From Rhizobium altiplani (GTDB lineage Bacteria; Pseudomonadota; Alphaproteobacteria; Rhizobiales; Rhizobiaceae), in contig NZ_LNCD01000145.1 of NCBI RefSeq assembly GCF_001542405.1, positions 62,001 to 126,000 on the forward strand: DNA of 64,000 nt, given 5' to 3'. The notes under the pieces were generated by a model that saw only the letters and a program-made list of their open reading frames with translations, made no database searches and was not told the DNA's origin. The number at the start of each line of letters is the position of its first letter. Within the stretch, counting starts at the first letter, position 1. The translations under genes were made by a program, and so were the position numbers. Positions 1 to 7,531 of this stretch are shown here, one piece after another.

Positions 1-196
1 CGAGCAGATCGTAGACCGCCGATTGCCCGAAGAGCTCGGCGCCGGCGCCGTTCGCCCAGAGCGCGCGGCCGAGATCCGCCGACAGCAGCACCATCGCTTC
101 GCCACGCGAAAAGCGTTCCCGTACCCGGGCATGCACGGCGATGTCGATGAACGGGTACTGCACTGCGGGCATGATCGAACCTTCGGCTTCGGTCAT
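1..196 (-). CDS. cbrA: PAS sensor histidine kinase, N-terminal part (CbrA-like)
   Basis: Partial gene: only the first 65 codons lie in the window, and the reading frame runs off the left edge. It begins MTEAEGSIMPAVQYPFIDI and continues into a segment rich in small residues with a LWANGAGAELFG motif, typical of a PAS-type sensor fold. No kinase core is visible here. The identity as CbrA, a cell-cycle-linked sensor kinase of Sinorhizobium, rests on its divergent position next to the phasin gene, an arrangement I recall from S. meliloti. The 191-bp gap to the phasin holds both promoters. The kinase call is an inference from context plus a short N-terminus. Confidence 0.55.
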   Translation of the reverse strand, partial: MTEAEGSIMPAVQYPFIDIAVHARVRERFSRGEAMVLLSADLGRALWANGAGAELFGQSAVYDLL

Positions 197-281
197 CGTG
201 AAAATTAATAGTCTATTAATAACGATAGCCCGGAACGGGGTCCAGAACGGCGTCCGGCTTTCGGCTGGAAAGGTTAACGCA

Positions 282-332
282 TTGTGCGCCGCACAAGTAT
301 GTTGCAATGCACAAGAATCTGCGCTATATAAT
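282..332 (+). promoter_or_regulatory. Phasin promoter with TGC-rich operator candidate
   Basis: TATAAT lies at 327-332 with a TTGCAA-like -35 at 302-307 (19-bp spacer, somewhat long). Just upstream is the palindrome TTGTGC-gcc-GCACAA (282-296), and further TGC/GCA repeats run through the -35 region. PhaR/AniA-type regulators of polyhydroxybutyrate genes bind TGC-rich sequences and repress phasin genes, so this is a plausible operator. The motif is seen; the regulator assignment is inferred. Confidence 0.5.
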
Positions 333-387
333 GGACATCTAACCTACGAGGCCATCACGCATGCCGAGGCAAAAGGAGCGCAAACCA

Positions 388-837
388 ATGGCTAACATAA
401 AGATGGACGACGTTTTTTCAATGTCGTCGTTTGATCCTTCCAAGTTCACTGAATCTTTCCGCGACTTCGCGGAAAAGGGCGCACAGCAGTCGCGTGAAGC
501 CTATGCCAAGATGAAGAGCGCCGGCGAAGAAGCGAGCAAGACGCTCGAAGTCACGGTTCAGACTGCCCAGGCCGGCGCTGTTGAAATCGGCCACAAGGCG
601 ATCGACGCTCTGCGCACGAACGCGGAAAACTCGCTGACCCACATGGAAGCGCTGCTTGCAGTCAAGTCGGTCGCCGAGCTCGTCGAACTCCAGACGACTT
701 TCCTGCGCAAGCAGGTCGAGCTGACGATCGAGCAGGCGAAGACCATGCAGGAAACCTCCAAGCAGGTTGCCGAAAAGCTTGCGAAGCCTTCCAAGGAAGC
801 AGCTGAAAAGGTCATGGCCTCCTTCAAGGCGGCCTGA
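388..837 (+). CDS. phaP: Phasin (PHB granule-associated protein)
   Basis: A 149-residue, almost wholly alpha-helical protein beginning MANIKMDDVFSMSSFDPSKF. The body is an amphipathic phasin_2-type helix bundle with AEKGAQQSREAYAKMKSAGEEA and an alanine/lysine-rich tail ending FKAA; the length is normal for the family. Phasins coat polyhydroxybutyrate granules and control their size. The ATG at 388 is chosen because AAGGAG sits about 11 bases upstream; an in-frame ATG at 361 has no such site. It is monocistronic, with its own promoter (282-332) and terminator (861-887), and divergent from the sensor kinase gene. In S. meliloti the corresponding gene is phaP1. Confidence 0.9.
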   Translation: MANIKMDDVFSMSSFDPSKFTESFRDFAEKGAQQSREAYAKMKSAGEEASKTLEVTVQTAQAGAVEIGHKAIDALRTNAENSLTHMEALLAVKSVAELVELQTTFLRKQVELTIEQAKTMQETSKQVAEKLAKPSKEAAEKVMASFKAA

Positions 838-860
838 TTCTTTAACAGGACACACGAAGA

Positions 861-887
861 GGCTGGACCATTTGTCCGGCCTTTTTG
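861..887 (+). terminator. Rho-independent terminator of the phasin gene
   Basis: Hairpin GGCTGGAC-catttt-type loop-GTCCGGCC (one G-T pair) followed by a T run, 24 bases after the phasin stop codon. Confidence 0.75.
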
Positions 888-964
888 TATATTGGGGCGA
901 GATAGGGCTTGAATTAATTTCCAAGTCCTCGTATGTGACCCCCGTCGCGTCGGACGCGACTTGT

Positions 965-1041
965 GCGGTTGTAGCTCAGTTGGTTAGAGCGCAGGTTTGT
1001 GGCACCTGAGGTCGGAGGTTCGAGACCCCCCAACCGTACCA
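965..1041 (+). tRNA. tRNA-His (GTG)
   Basis: A 77-nt cloverleaf with anticodon GTG and encoded CCA. The acceptor stem is GCGGTTG paired with CAACCGT, so position 1 is G facing U72 and the discriminator is A73. There is no G-1:C73 pair, the normal identity element of tRNA-His. This is the known alphaproteobacterial exception, in which tRNA-His lost G-1 together with a changed HisRS. The T-stem reads GGAGG against CCCCC, giving an A-C mismatch in the middle pair. The D-arm and anticodon arm are regular. Confidence 0.95.
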
Positions 1042-1193
1042 TTCTTCCACAATGAAATCAGAGTACAACCGACCCTGTCCGCCCGGGAACCATGTTCCGG
1101 GAATGCTACTTGGAACTTGTCTCGAACATCTGGCGCGTTGAAGGTCTAGGCGTTCTGCAATTGGCGTGGCAATACCGCCGAAAGCTCGTCGGG

Positions 1194-1937
1194 TCAGCTT
1201 CCGCCGTCCGCGCCCTCCCAAAAAGAGGTGGCATTGCGAATGTTTTTCGAGATGCCCCGTTCTTCCCGCCACGTGCGTCCGGTGTCCTCAACTATCGGCT
1301 TGCGGTCCGGAGAGAATATATAGTTATCGTAGCCTGCGACGGCGCGCTCCAAGGCCGAATTCACACCTGAATAGAATTGCTTCTCCGGATCGAAGAGCGG
1401 GTCCATAAGAACGGCGCTCATCCTGGCGAAATTGCCCTCAATAACCGAGGGAGATGTCGTGAATTTCGGATAAGTTCTAGGAAGCGGAAGCTTGATGCCT
1501 AAGATGGTCGTGTAGCGCCTGCGCCTATGAAGATATCCCCGCCTCGCTATGTCCCAGTTTTGATTGGCAGTGTGGAATGATGCCTGCTTGACGTTCTCAG
1601 ACTCGAAACAAGCCTCGATGCGAGAGTCGATGTCATCCAACGCCAGCCAGTCGTCTTCCAGGTGCATGACGAAGCCGCTCGTCGTCGACGACCAGAGCCT
1701 TTTCACCGCGGAACCAAAGCCCGCGTCAAAAGGCGTGAAAATAACAGGTGATGGGAAGTAGCGCCTTACGACTTCGACGCAGGCCCCTAAGTCAGCCTCG
1801 TCTCCGAATATGGGATCAATATTTACGAAGACGTTTTGCACATCGTGGTGGGCAAATGCTCGATGGGAGAAGCTGTCCAGTGTCGCGCGCAGGAGTTCCG
1901 GTCGACGACCGGCAATGATCGTTACGTCGATTTTCAC
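1194..1937 (-). CDS. Glycosyltransferase-like protein (GT-A fold, DxD-type)
   Basis: From a GTG start the protein is 247 residues and begins VKIDVTIIAGRRPELLRATL, the usual opening of a family 2 type nucleotide-sugar fold. HLEDDW (about residues 92-97) supplies the acidic metal/nucleotide-sugar motif, and a later RGYLHRRRRYTTILG stretch is basic. The GTG at 1937 has AGGTGA a few bases upstream; an ATG at 2009 in the same frame lacks a ribosome site, and the longer upstream extension would run towards the divergent gene. It is transcribed away from the pyruvyl-transferase-like gene at 2208, and the pair probably modifies a surface polysaccharide. Acceptor and sugar are unknown. A start at 2009 remains possible. 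Confidence 0.65.
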   Translation of the reverse strand: MKIDVTIIAGRRPELLRATLDSFSHRAFAHHDVQNVFVNIDPIFGDEADLGACVEVVRRYFPSPVIFTPFDAGFGSAVKRLWSSTTSGFVMHLEDDWLALDDIDSRIEACFESENVKQASFHTANQNWDIARRGYLHRRRRYTTILGIKLPLPRTYPKFTTSPSVIEGNFARMSAVLMDPLFDPEKQFYSGVNSALERAVAGYDNYIFSPDRKPIVEDTGRTWREERGISKNIRNATSFWEGADGGS

Positions 1938-2207
1938 TTTTGCGTCACCTACAGATTGCCACCAATTGGCTGGCTTTCGCCCAAGCAACCGTGTATGCGA
2001 ACCCGACATGGATTTGGAGTCCGTAGTGAAAAAAATCGTAAGAGAAAGGGCAAACTCAAGAACGCGACTGGGCTTTTCGTGGCATCTGAAAGGAGAAAAT
2101 TCAGCGCCAATGAGATCGCGCCCTTGGTGTTTTTCCGTTCGAAGCGTCAACCGCCGATTACCTCGATCTGCTTCAGATCGAAGTCTTTGGCTCTGCGAGC
2201 GTATGTG

Positions 2208-3023
2208 ATGTCCCGGACTATTAATGTATATGCGGCTTCCGTAGGTAGCCGGTTCGGTCAGGAGGCGGAGAACTTCGGCGACAACCTAATGGCTGATTTG
2301 CTGGAGGGAATGTTTGGCCTCAAAGCCAACTACGTCAAGCATGGCTCCGCGGAACTCCTCGGCGTTGGCAGCATTCTGGACTCCTATTACAGAAGAAAGA
2401 AGGGCGCGAGTGTTCCGCTTCTTTCAAGACGTCCCTGGAGAACGCTGCATGTCTGGGGCTCGGGTTTCATGAACGAGAATTCTGCGGCCGTGTGGCCGCA
2501 ACGATTGAAATTTCATGCCGTCCGCGGGCCGCTCACGGCCGCGAGAGTGAAGCAACGTTTGCCGTTGGGCGACCCGGCTCTCCTTCTCCCCAGGCTCTGG
2601 CCTATGCGGGGCATTAAGCAATTCGCTGTTGGAATTATCCCTCATTTTGCAACCCTTCCGCTTTTCAGGGACAGGTACGCGAGCAGCCTTCCTAAAGGAT
2701 GGCAGATTATCGATCTCCTGCAGAAGCCGAAGGAGATTTGCGAGCTGATTTCGGCGTGTGACGTGATCGTCTCCAGCAGCTTGCACGGGCTCATTGTCGC
2801 CGATGCGTACGTTGTACCGTCAAGGTGGGTAGCGCCTGAAAACTCTATTAAAGGCGATGGCTTCAAGTTCAGAGACTATGAGGCACAGCGAGGAGTTGCG
2901 TTTTCGCCTCCGGTCGAGTTCCATGAAATATTGAGCAATGGAATCAAGGGCGAAGACCTAACTGTCTCCACGCCAAGCAACCAGTTGCTTGACCAGCTAG
3001 TTTCGTCGTTTCCTTTCAAGTGA
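2208..3023 (+). CDS. Polysaccharide pyruvyl transferase family protein
   Basis: 271 residues beginning MSRTINVYAASVGSRFGQEAENFGDNL. The opening NFGDNL, the central HVWGSGFM and AVRGPLTA, the GDPALLLP segment and the late VSSSLHGLIVADAY motif are the landmarks of the CsaB/ExoV pyruvyl-transferase family, which adds ketal pyruvate to sugars of exopolysaccharide or cell-wall polymers using PEP. The His of SSSLHG is the expected conserved residue. It is divergent from the glycosyltransferase gene with about 270 bp between them. Base composition looks less GC-rich than the neighbours, with more A/T-ending codons, which suggests transfer. Substrate unknown. Confidence 0.8.
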   Translation: MSRTINVYAASVGSRFGQEAENFGDNLMADLLEGMFGLKANYVKHGSAELLGVGSILDSYYRRKKGASVPLLSRRPWRTLHVWGSGFMNENSAAVWPQRLKFHAVRGPLTAARVKQRLPLGDPALLLPRLWPMRGIKQFAVGIIPHFATLPLFRDRYASSLPKGWQIIDLLQKPKEICELISACDVIVSSSLHGLIVADAYVVPSRWVAPENSIKGDGFKFRDYEAQRGVAFSPPVEFHEILSNGIKGEDLTVSTPSNQLLDQLVSSFPFK

Positions 3024-3140
3024 CTTCCAAGATTCTGGGCCATCCTGATCGCTCTCCAAGAATGGTCGGTCTCAAAGGCTTATCACCGGCGAACCCGGAA
3101 AGCTTAGCCAGAGCACCCGTTCCCCCCACGCGCATACCAA

Positions 3141-4058
3141 TCAATACTTCGATGGAACGTAGAGTTCTGGCGGCAGCACCTTGCGCTCGTAGTCCGGATT
3201 GAAGACGCGGTTGGGCAGGGTGATCTCCTCGTGCGGCACCTCAGTGTAAGGGATCTGACGCAACAGGTGATCGATGCAGTTCAGCCGTGCCCGCTTCTTG
3301 TCGTTGCCTTCGACGATATGCCACGGGGCTTCCGGAATGTTGGTGCGCGCGAAGGTCTCTTCCTTCGCCTTGGTATAGCCTTCCCAGCGGACGCGCGATT
3401 GCAGGTCCATCGGCGAAAGCTTCCACTGCTTCAGCGGGTCGTGGATGCGCACGAGGAAGCGCATCTGTTGCTCTTCATCGGTGATCGAGAACCAGTATTT
3501 GACAAGCCGGATGCCTGAGCGAACGAGCATGCGTTCGAATTCCGGCACGTCGTTGAAGAACTCCTCGACCTGGTCCTCGCTCGCAAAGCCCATCACCCGC
3601 TCCACGCCCGAGCGATTGTACCAGGAGCGGTCGAAAAGAACGATTTCGCCCCCGGCAGGCAGATGCGGGACATAGCGCTGGAAGTACCACTGAGTCTTCT
3701 CGCGGTCGGAAGGCGCGGGCAGGGCGACGGCGCGGACAACCCGCGGATTGAGGCGTTGCGTGATGCGCTTGATCACGCCGCCCTTTCCGGCGGAGTCGCG
3801 ACCCTCGAAGATCACGACGACCTTCTCCTTATTATAGACCACCCAATCCTGAAGCTTGATCAACTCCGCCTGCAGCGAAAGCAGCGCGCGAAAATAGTCG
3901 AGCCGCGGGATCGATGCCGGATGGGCGTTGCGATAGATTTTGCGGATCGCGTCTGACAGCGCCGGCTCCGAGAGTTCCAGCTCGTAGTCCTCATCGATGG
4001 TGTCGGCCAGTTCGGCTTCGAGCCAATCGGACTGGTTGATGTCGGATATGTTGTTCAT
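3141..4058 (-). CDS. ppk2: Polyphosphate kinase 2
   Basis: 305 residues of the PPK2 family, which uses polyphosphate to phosphorylate nucleoside diphosphates (or the reverse). Walker A GRDSAGKGG lies at 86-94, and the lid/Walker B segment LFDRSWYNRSGVE starts at about 141 and carries Asp143 and Arg144. RVRWEGYTKAKEE and WHIVEGNDKKRARLN are further family blocks. Single-domain length is normal. Start ATG at 4058 has GAGGGTG upstream. It is a single gene, with long flanks on both sides. ppx (27756) and pit (45341) are elsewhere in the window and not cotranscribed. The exact nucleotide preference cannot be read from the sequence. Confidence 0.92.
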   Translation of the reverse strand: MNNISDINQSDWLEAELADTIDEDYELELSEPALSDAIRKIYRNAHPASIPRLDYFRALLSLQAELIKLQDWVVYNKEKVVVIFEGRDSAGKGGVIKRITQRLNPRVVRAVALPAPSDREKTQWYFQRYVPHLPAGGEIVLFDRSWYNRSGVERVMGFASEDQVEEFFNDVPEFERMLVRSGIRLVKYWFSITDEEQQMRFLVRIHDPLKQWKLSPMDLQSRVRWEGYTKAKEETFARTNIPEAPWHIVEGNDKKRARLNCIDHLLRQIPYTEVPHEEITLPNRVFNPDYERKVLPPELYVPSKY

Positions 4059-4545
4059 AGGCGTTCACCCTCGATGCGTTCGTGGCGCGGTTTGAAACCT
4101 GGCGGCATGGCGACGATGTCTCTGAACAGTCGTCATCTTCCAGCAGATCCTTAGTCGGATTTATTCCCTTAGAATGAACCTCCTGTGACACTCGGCGTGG
4201 GCTTTGCTGCGTTCGAAGAGTGGTCGCTTTTTGCGTGCGCCCGCCGAGTGAATGAGGGCCGGGCAGTAACCTAGGGGCGGTGTCACATGAACCGCGGATG
4301 CGCTTTCATCGAGAACTCGTCTCCCGGCCTTTGTCGTCTCATTTGCCCAGTTTCGGCCGCAAATGATTCGCCCGAAACATGCGCCCATGCCTAAGAATAG
4401 GTGACAAATCGCCGCGTGCGAGAGGTTTTTTCAACAGGTGGCAACGTCCATGTGGCCGGCGAGGCGGTCAGGAAAATGTGCTTTGCTAACAAGGGGCAAT
4501 CAGATTTTGCCCACTCGCCCGAGGCTCCGTTGCTGCGCTCTCGTT
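4059..4545. other. Non-coding stretch upstream of ppk2
   Basis: About 490 bp without a convincing gene. Short open frames exist on both strands but lack ribosome sites and family-like composition. It presumably carries the ppk2 promoter (reading left). Confidence 0.4.
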
Positions 4546-4583
4546 GATCACGGATTAACCGTACTGCATTGCAAATCGTGATC
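4546..4583 (+). promoter_or_regulatory. Inverted repeat GATCACG/CGTGATC, possible operator
   Basis: Perfect 7-bp arms GATCACG (4546-4552) and CGTGATC (4577-4583) lie 24 bp apart and about 60-95 bp upstream of the HTH gene at 4641. The spacing suits two half-sites on one DNA face or a dimer-of-dimers. Autoregulation by the adjacent HTH protein is a guess. Confidence 0.35.
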
Positions 4584-4640
4584 GGGGGTGTCATTTTCCG
4601 GTCGGGGGTTAATTCAGAGTGATTTCAGAAGGAGACGTAA

Positions 4641-4886
4641 ATGTCCATTTCGCTCAGCAATCTGGATGCATCCAAGGCTACCGCCGTTTCGGCCGTGAAT
4701 GTAGCCGCTGCTGTACGTGCCGCTCGAGAGGCCGTAGGCTATAGCCTCGACGACCTCGCAGTGACTTGTGGCCTGGTTGTTAATGAGATTGAGGAAATCG
4801 AGAGTGGTGAGGATGCTGATCCCGCCAAGCTCAAGCGGATCGCCTCTGCATTGCAGGTGCCGCTCTCATCGTTTGCTCCGATGTGA
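4641..4886 (+). CDS. Small XRE-family HTH protein
   Basis: 81 residues. After a short alanine-rich leader, residues about 22-78 form one Cro/CI-type helix-turn-helix domain: VRAAREAVGYSLDDLAVTCG, then VVNEIEEIESGEDADPAKLK and the closing helix RIASALQVPLSSF. There is no effector or second domain, so it is a bare DNA-binding module. The ribosome site AGAAGGAGA precedes the ATG by about 7 bases. No toxin gene is adjacent, so a toxin-antitoxin role is not supported. A perfect inverted repeat lies upstream (4546-4583) and a GC-rich hairpin downstream (4899-4927). Confidence 0.75.
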   Translation: MSISLSNLDASKATAVSAVNVAAAVRAAREAVGYSLDDLAVTCGLVVNEIEEIESGEDADPAKLKRIASALQVPLSSFAPM

Positions 4887-4898
4887 TAATAACCTCAG

Positions 4899-4927
4899 GG
4901 CCGGGCAGGCAGTCGCCCGCCTGGCCT
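4899..4927 (+). terminator. GC-rich hairpin after the HTH gene
   Basis: GGCCGGGCAGGC-agtc-GCCCGCCTGGCC forms a 12-bp imperfect stem 12 bases after the stop codon. No long T run follows, so termination efficiency is uncertain. Confidence 0.45.
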
Positions 4928-5129
4928 TGCCTCTCCCAAAAACGCCTGCAACACCGCCCTTCATCCTTTCTTAACCATCTCCTCCGAACCGCTGAACGCT
5001 CTTGCTCGCGAAGGGTAATTTTACCGCCGCTGATTGTCCGGTGCGTTAGCAACTTCATCGCAAATGTCCGCCCTCGAACGAGCCGGGTGCCTGTGCACTT
5101 CGGCGGTTTTGTGTATAGAGGAGAGGGCA

Positions 5130-5594
5130 ATGAGCCGGGCTCGACGCATTGGCGCCACGCGGATTGATTTGAACGAGCTCATCAAGCGTAGCGCGCTTGC
5201 CGTCCTTGCCATTCTTGCGGTCTTGCTCCCAGTCCTGAAAGTCAGCTTGGTCAGCGAGTCGGACGATATCGTTCTCGGGGATTTCCGGTTGCTGGGTGGG
5301 GCGGCCTATCTGCTGCTGGTGGCCTTTCTGTGCGGCCTTTCTACCGTTGTCATCGATAGCATGCGGGCACATTCGCGCTTCATCGACATGGCCGGATTGA
5401 TCATCGCGGTCGCGGCCGTCTCGCGCGCTGCCTATAGTCTCAGCGCGAGCCTTATACGCAATCCGATCGCGGTTGATGCACCTCCCCAGAGACTGGATCA
5501 GTTGGCGCAAGTCTCCTTGTCCTATGGCAGCGTTCCGCTGTTGCTCATCCTGTTCGGCGCCTTGTGGCAGTCGCGAAAATCCTGGCGCAGCTAA
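5130..5594 (+). CDS. Hypothetical membrane protein, four TM segments
   Basis: 154 residues beginning MSRARRIGATRIDLNELI, chosen because GAGGAGAGGG sits directly upstream of the ATG at 5130. A basic, cytoplasmic N-terminus is followed by four hydrophobic helices at about 19-36, 52-74, 86-106 and 129-145. The third is followed by a short periplasmic or cytoplasmic loop NPIAVDAPPQRLDQ. I do not recognise a named family. The next gene (5658) follows after 63 bp on the same strand and could be cotranscribed. Confidence 0.7.
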   Translation: MSRARRIGATRIDLNELIKRSALAVLAILAVLLPVLKVSLVSESDDIVLGDFRLLGGAAYLLLVAFLCGLSTVVIDSMRAHSRFIDMAGLIIAVAAVSRAAYSLSASLIRNPIAVDAPPQRLDQLAQVSLSYGSVPLLLILFGALWQSRKSWRS

Positions 5595-5657
5595 GCGATC
5601 GATTGGGATGGAACCGCGCTCGCTCCTTGGACGTTCTAGTCGATAGGAGAAATGCGC

Positions 5658-6125
5658 ATGTCGAAGACGCTTCTATATGGCGCGACCAAGGTGGATGAAG
5701 GCAACGAAGCCTATTCCGCCATTGCGAGCCTTGAGCAATTCCAGTGGCGGAACCGTGTCCTTGTCATCTTTGCAGACAAGGGAAACGCGCGGGCTGCTCG
5801 CCAGGAAAACCAGTTGCTTGCCGATCGCGATGCCTTGCAGGACCGCGATATGGTCATTCTCAAGATCGTCGGCGGCAGTGTCAGGGAGCTATTCGGCGCT
5901 GGCGAAAAGCTGGACGCTGCGGCGATTGCCCGCGATTTGGGTGATCCGACTGCCGGAGAGTTCGCAGCCTTTCTCGTCGGCAAAGATGGAACGGTAAAGC
6001 TCAAGGCGAGCGAGCCGGTCACCAGCGCCGAACTGTTTGCGATCATCGACAGCATGCCGGTGCGCGCTGCCGAAGTTGCGGCAGAGAAGCAGCAGACGAG
6101 CGAAGAATCTGAGAAGCGCGACTGA
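5658..6125 (+). CDS. DUF4174 domain protein
   Basis: 155 residues, MSKTLLYGATKVDEGNEAYS. The segment FQWRNRVLVIFADKGNARAARQENQLLADRDALQDRDMVILKI with the later GEFAAFLVGKDGTVKLKASEPVTSAELFAIIDSMP matches the DUF4174 pattern, a thioredoxin-like fold found in periplasmic or secreted small proteins. No signal peptide is visible here. The ATG at 5658 is preferred over the ATG at 5652 because TAGGAG is then eight bases away rather than two. The tail (about 135-155) is charged and low-complexity. Function unknown. Confidence 0.75.
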   Translation: MSKTLLYGATKVDEGNEAYSAIASLEQFQWRNRVLVIFADKGNARAARQENQLLADRDALQDRDMVILKIVGGSVRELFGAGEKLDAAAIARDLGDPTAGEFAAFLVGKDGTVKLKASEPVTSAELFAIIDSMPVRAAEVAAEKQQTSEESEKRD

Positions 6126-6146
6126 CCCTGCCGCGTTGACCCGATG

Positions 6147-7028
6147 TTACAGGAATATGTGGCGCTCGGCGGCCACGAGTTCCTGCAGGAAATCGGAAAC
6201 GGTACGCACCCGCACGAGGTCGCGTGCGCTTTCATGAAACGTGGTCCAGTACGCTCGCCGGATCGAGATATCGGGCAGGATGCGCACGAGTTCGAGATTC
6301 TGCCGGGCAATATAGTCGTGCAGGATGCCGATCCCGGCGCCGGAAAGCACGGCTTCTGTTTGCCCCGTCGCTGAAGAAATCTCGAAGGCGGCGTTCCAGT
6401 TCCGCATCACCTCGCCGGTGAAGTTCAGCGATTGGGAAAAGATCAGGTCCTCAACATAGCCGATCCGCCGGTGCTGTTTCAGCGCCTCGACGTTGGCGGG
6501 CTGGCCATTAAGTTCGGCATAGCTTCGTGATGCATAAAGGCCGAGCGTGTAGTCGGTGAGCTTGGCCGACACGAGCCGGCCTTGTTCGGGCCGCTCCAGC
6601 GTTATGGCGATATCCGCCTCACGCTGTGAAAGCGAGAATGATCGCGGCACCGGCACAAGCTGGATCTTCAGTTCCGGATGACGCTCGATCAGTCGACCCA
6701 TGCGGGGCGCGAGAAAGGAAACGCCGAAACCGTCGGGCGCTCCCACCCGCACCGTCCCGGCGATTGCCGTATCGGTACGGCCAAGATTTGCCTGCACAGA
6801 CAGCATTTCGGTTTCCATCCGCTCCGCAGAGGCGAGGAAAACCTCGCCCTCGGCCGTCAGCTCGCAGCCATTTGTGCGGCGGACGAAGAGGCGGCTCTTC
6901 AGCGCCTCTTCCAACGAGGTGAGCCGTCGAGAGAGGGTGGCATGGTTGAGCCCCAGACGTTTCGAGGCGGCAAGGATCTGCCCGGTGCGGGCCACGGCCA
7001 GGAAAATGCGGACATCGTCCCAGTTCAT
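6147..7028 (-). CDS. LysR-family transcriptional regulator
   Basis: 293 residues. The N-terminal winged HTH is clear (MNWDDVRIFLAVARTGQILAAS, then LGLNHATLSRRLTSLEEAL), followed by a substrate-binding domain from about 90. Its start overlaps the stop of the monooxygenase gene by four bases (ATGA), so the two are translationally coupled on the minus strand. The pair is divergent from mmsA. It is likely to regulate mmsA and/or the monooxygenase, by the usual LysR divergent rule; the effector is unknown. Confidence 0.88.
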   Translation of the reverse strand: MNWDDVRIFLAVARTGQILAASKRLGLNHATLSRRLTSLEEALKSRLFVRRTNGCELTAEGEVFLASAERMETEMLSVQANLGRTDTAIAGTVRVGAPDGFGVSFLAPRMGRLIERHPELKIQLVPVPRSFSLSQREADIAITLERPEQGRLVSAKLTDYTLGLYASRSYAELNGQPANVEALKQHRRIGYVEDLIFSQSLNFTGEVMRNWNAAFEISSATGQTEAVLSGAGIGILHDYIARQNLELVRILPDISIRRAYWTTFHESARDLVRVRTVSDFLQELVAAERHIFL

Positions 7029-7339
7029 GGCTTGCCACGCATCATGATCGGGTCGACGTCGATGAGCGTCAGGGACTTCACCATTCCCACGGTTCTGTTC
7101 TTGTATTTCAGGAAATGCGGTGTCTGCAGGTGCGCTTCGTAGGCTGCCTGGTTCGCATAGACCTCGAGGATACGGATCTTTTGCGGACTGTCCTTGAGGG
7201 AAACGGCGTTCAGCGACAGAACGCCGGGCTCCAGTGCGACAGAGGCCTCGATCTCCTCGGTCAACAGAAGGCGATAGATTTCAAGCTGGTCGGGATCGAT
7301 TTCGAGCTCGGCCATTCTGACAACCAGTTTCCTGCTCAT
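7025..7339 (-). CDS. Antibiotic biosynthesis monooxygenase (ABM) domain protein
   Basis: 104 residues forming a single ferredoxin-like ABM/YgiN fold: MAELEIDPDQLEIYRLLLTEEIEASVALEPGVLSLNAV, then IRILEVYANQAAYEAHLQTPHFLKYK, the classic His-containing end block. Such small dimers act as quinol monooxygenases or heme/organic-ring oxygenases without cofactors. It is first in a two-gene minus-strand unit with the LysR gene (4-base overlap). Substrate unknown. Confidence 0.82.
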   Translation of the reverse strand: MSRKLVVRMAELEIDPDQLEIYRLLLTEEIEASVALEPGVLSLNAVSLKDSPQKIRILEVYANQAAYEAHLQTPHFLKYKNRTVGMVKSLTLIDVDPIMMRGKP

Positions 7340-7433
7340 CGAAGCACTATCTCCTCTTCAGTTTGCATCGACCGTGGTAGTCTAGCGGAGTCCTGCGTGG
7401 ACCTTGAGAGAAGCATCAGCTCGATCAGCTGGG

Positions 7434-7490
7434 CTTCAATTTACGCACAACGGTTGCTTATCTCAGCGCATTGATTTGTGCAAATTGAAG
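7434..7490 (+). promoter_or_regulatory. Inverted repeat upstream of mmsA
   Basis: CTTCAATTT (7434-7442) and AAATTGAAG (7482-7490) are perfect 9-bp arms. Inside them GCACAA and TTGTGC also pair, with small bulges. The element sits 42 bp before the mmsA start in the divergent mmsA/monooxygenase region. It could be a LysR operator pair or an mRNA leader hairpin. Confidence 0.4.
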
Positions 7491-7531
7491 TGTGATTGTT
7501 TCGGCATCCAAAAACAGGAGGAGGCACATCC

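Noticed and set aside
4161..4594. Short minus-strand frames in the ppk2 upstream region
   Set aside because: No ribosome sites and no protein-like patterns; treated as non-coding.
4641..4886. Toxin-antitoxin module around the small HTH protein
   Set aside because: No toxin-like gene is adjacent; the next genes are a membrane protein and a DUF4174 protein.
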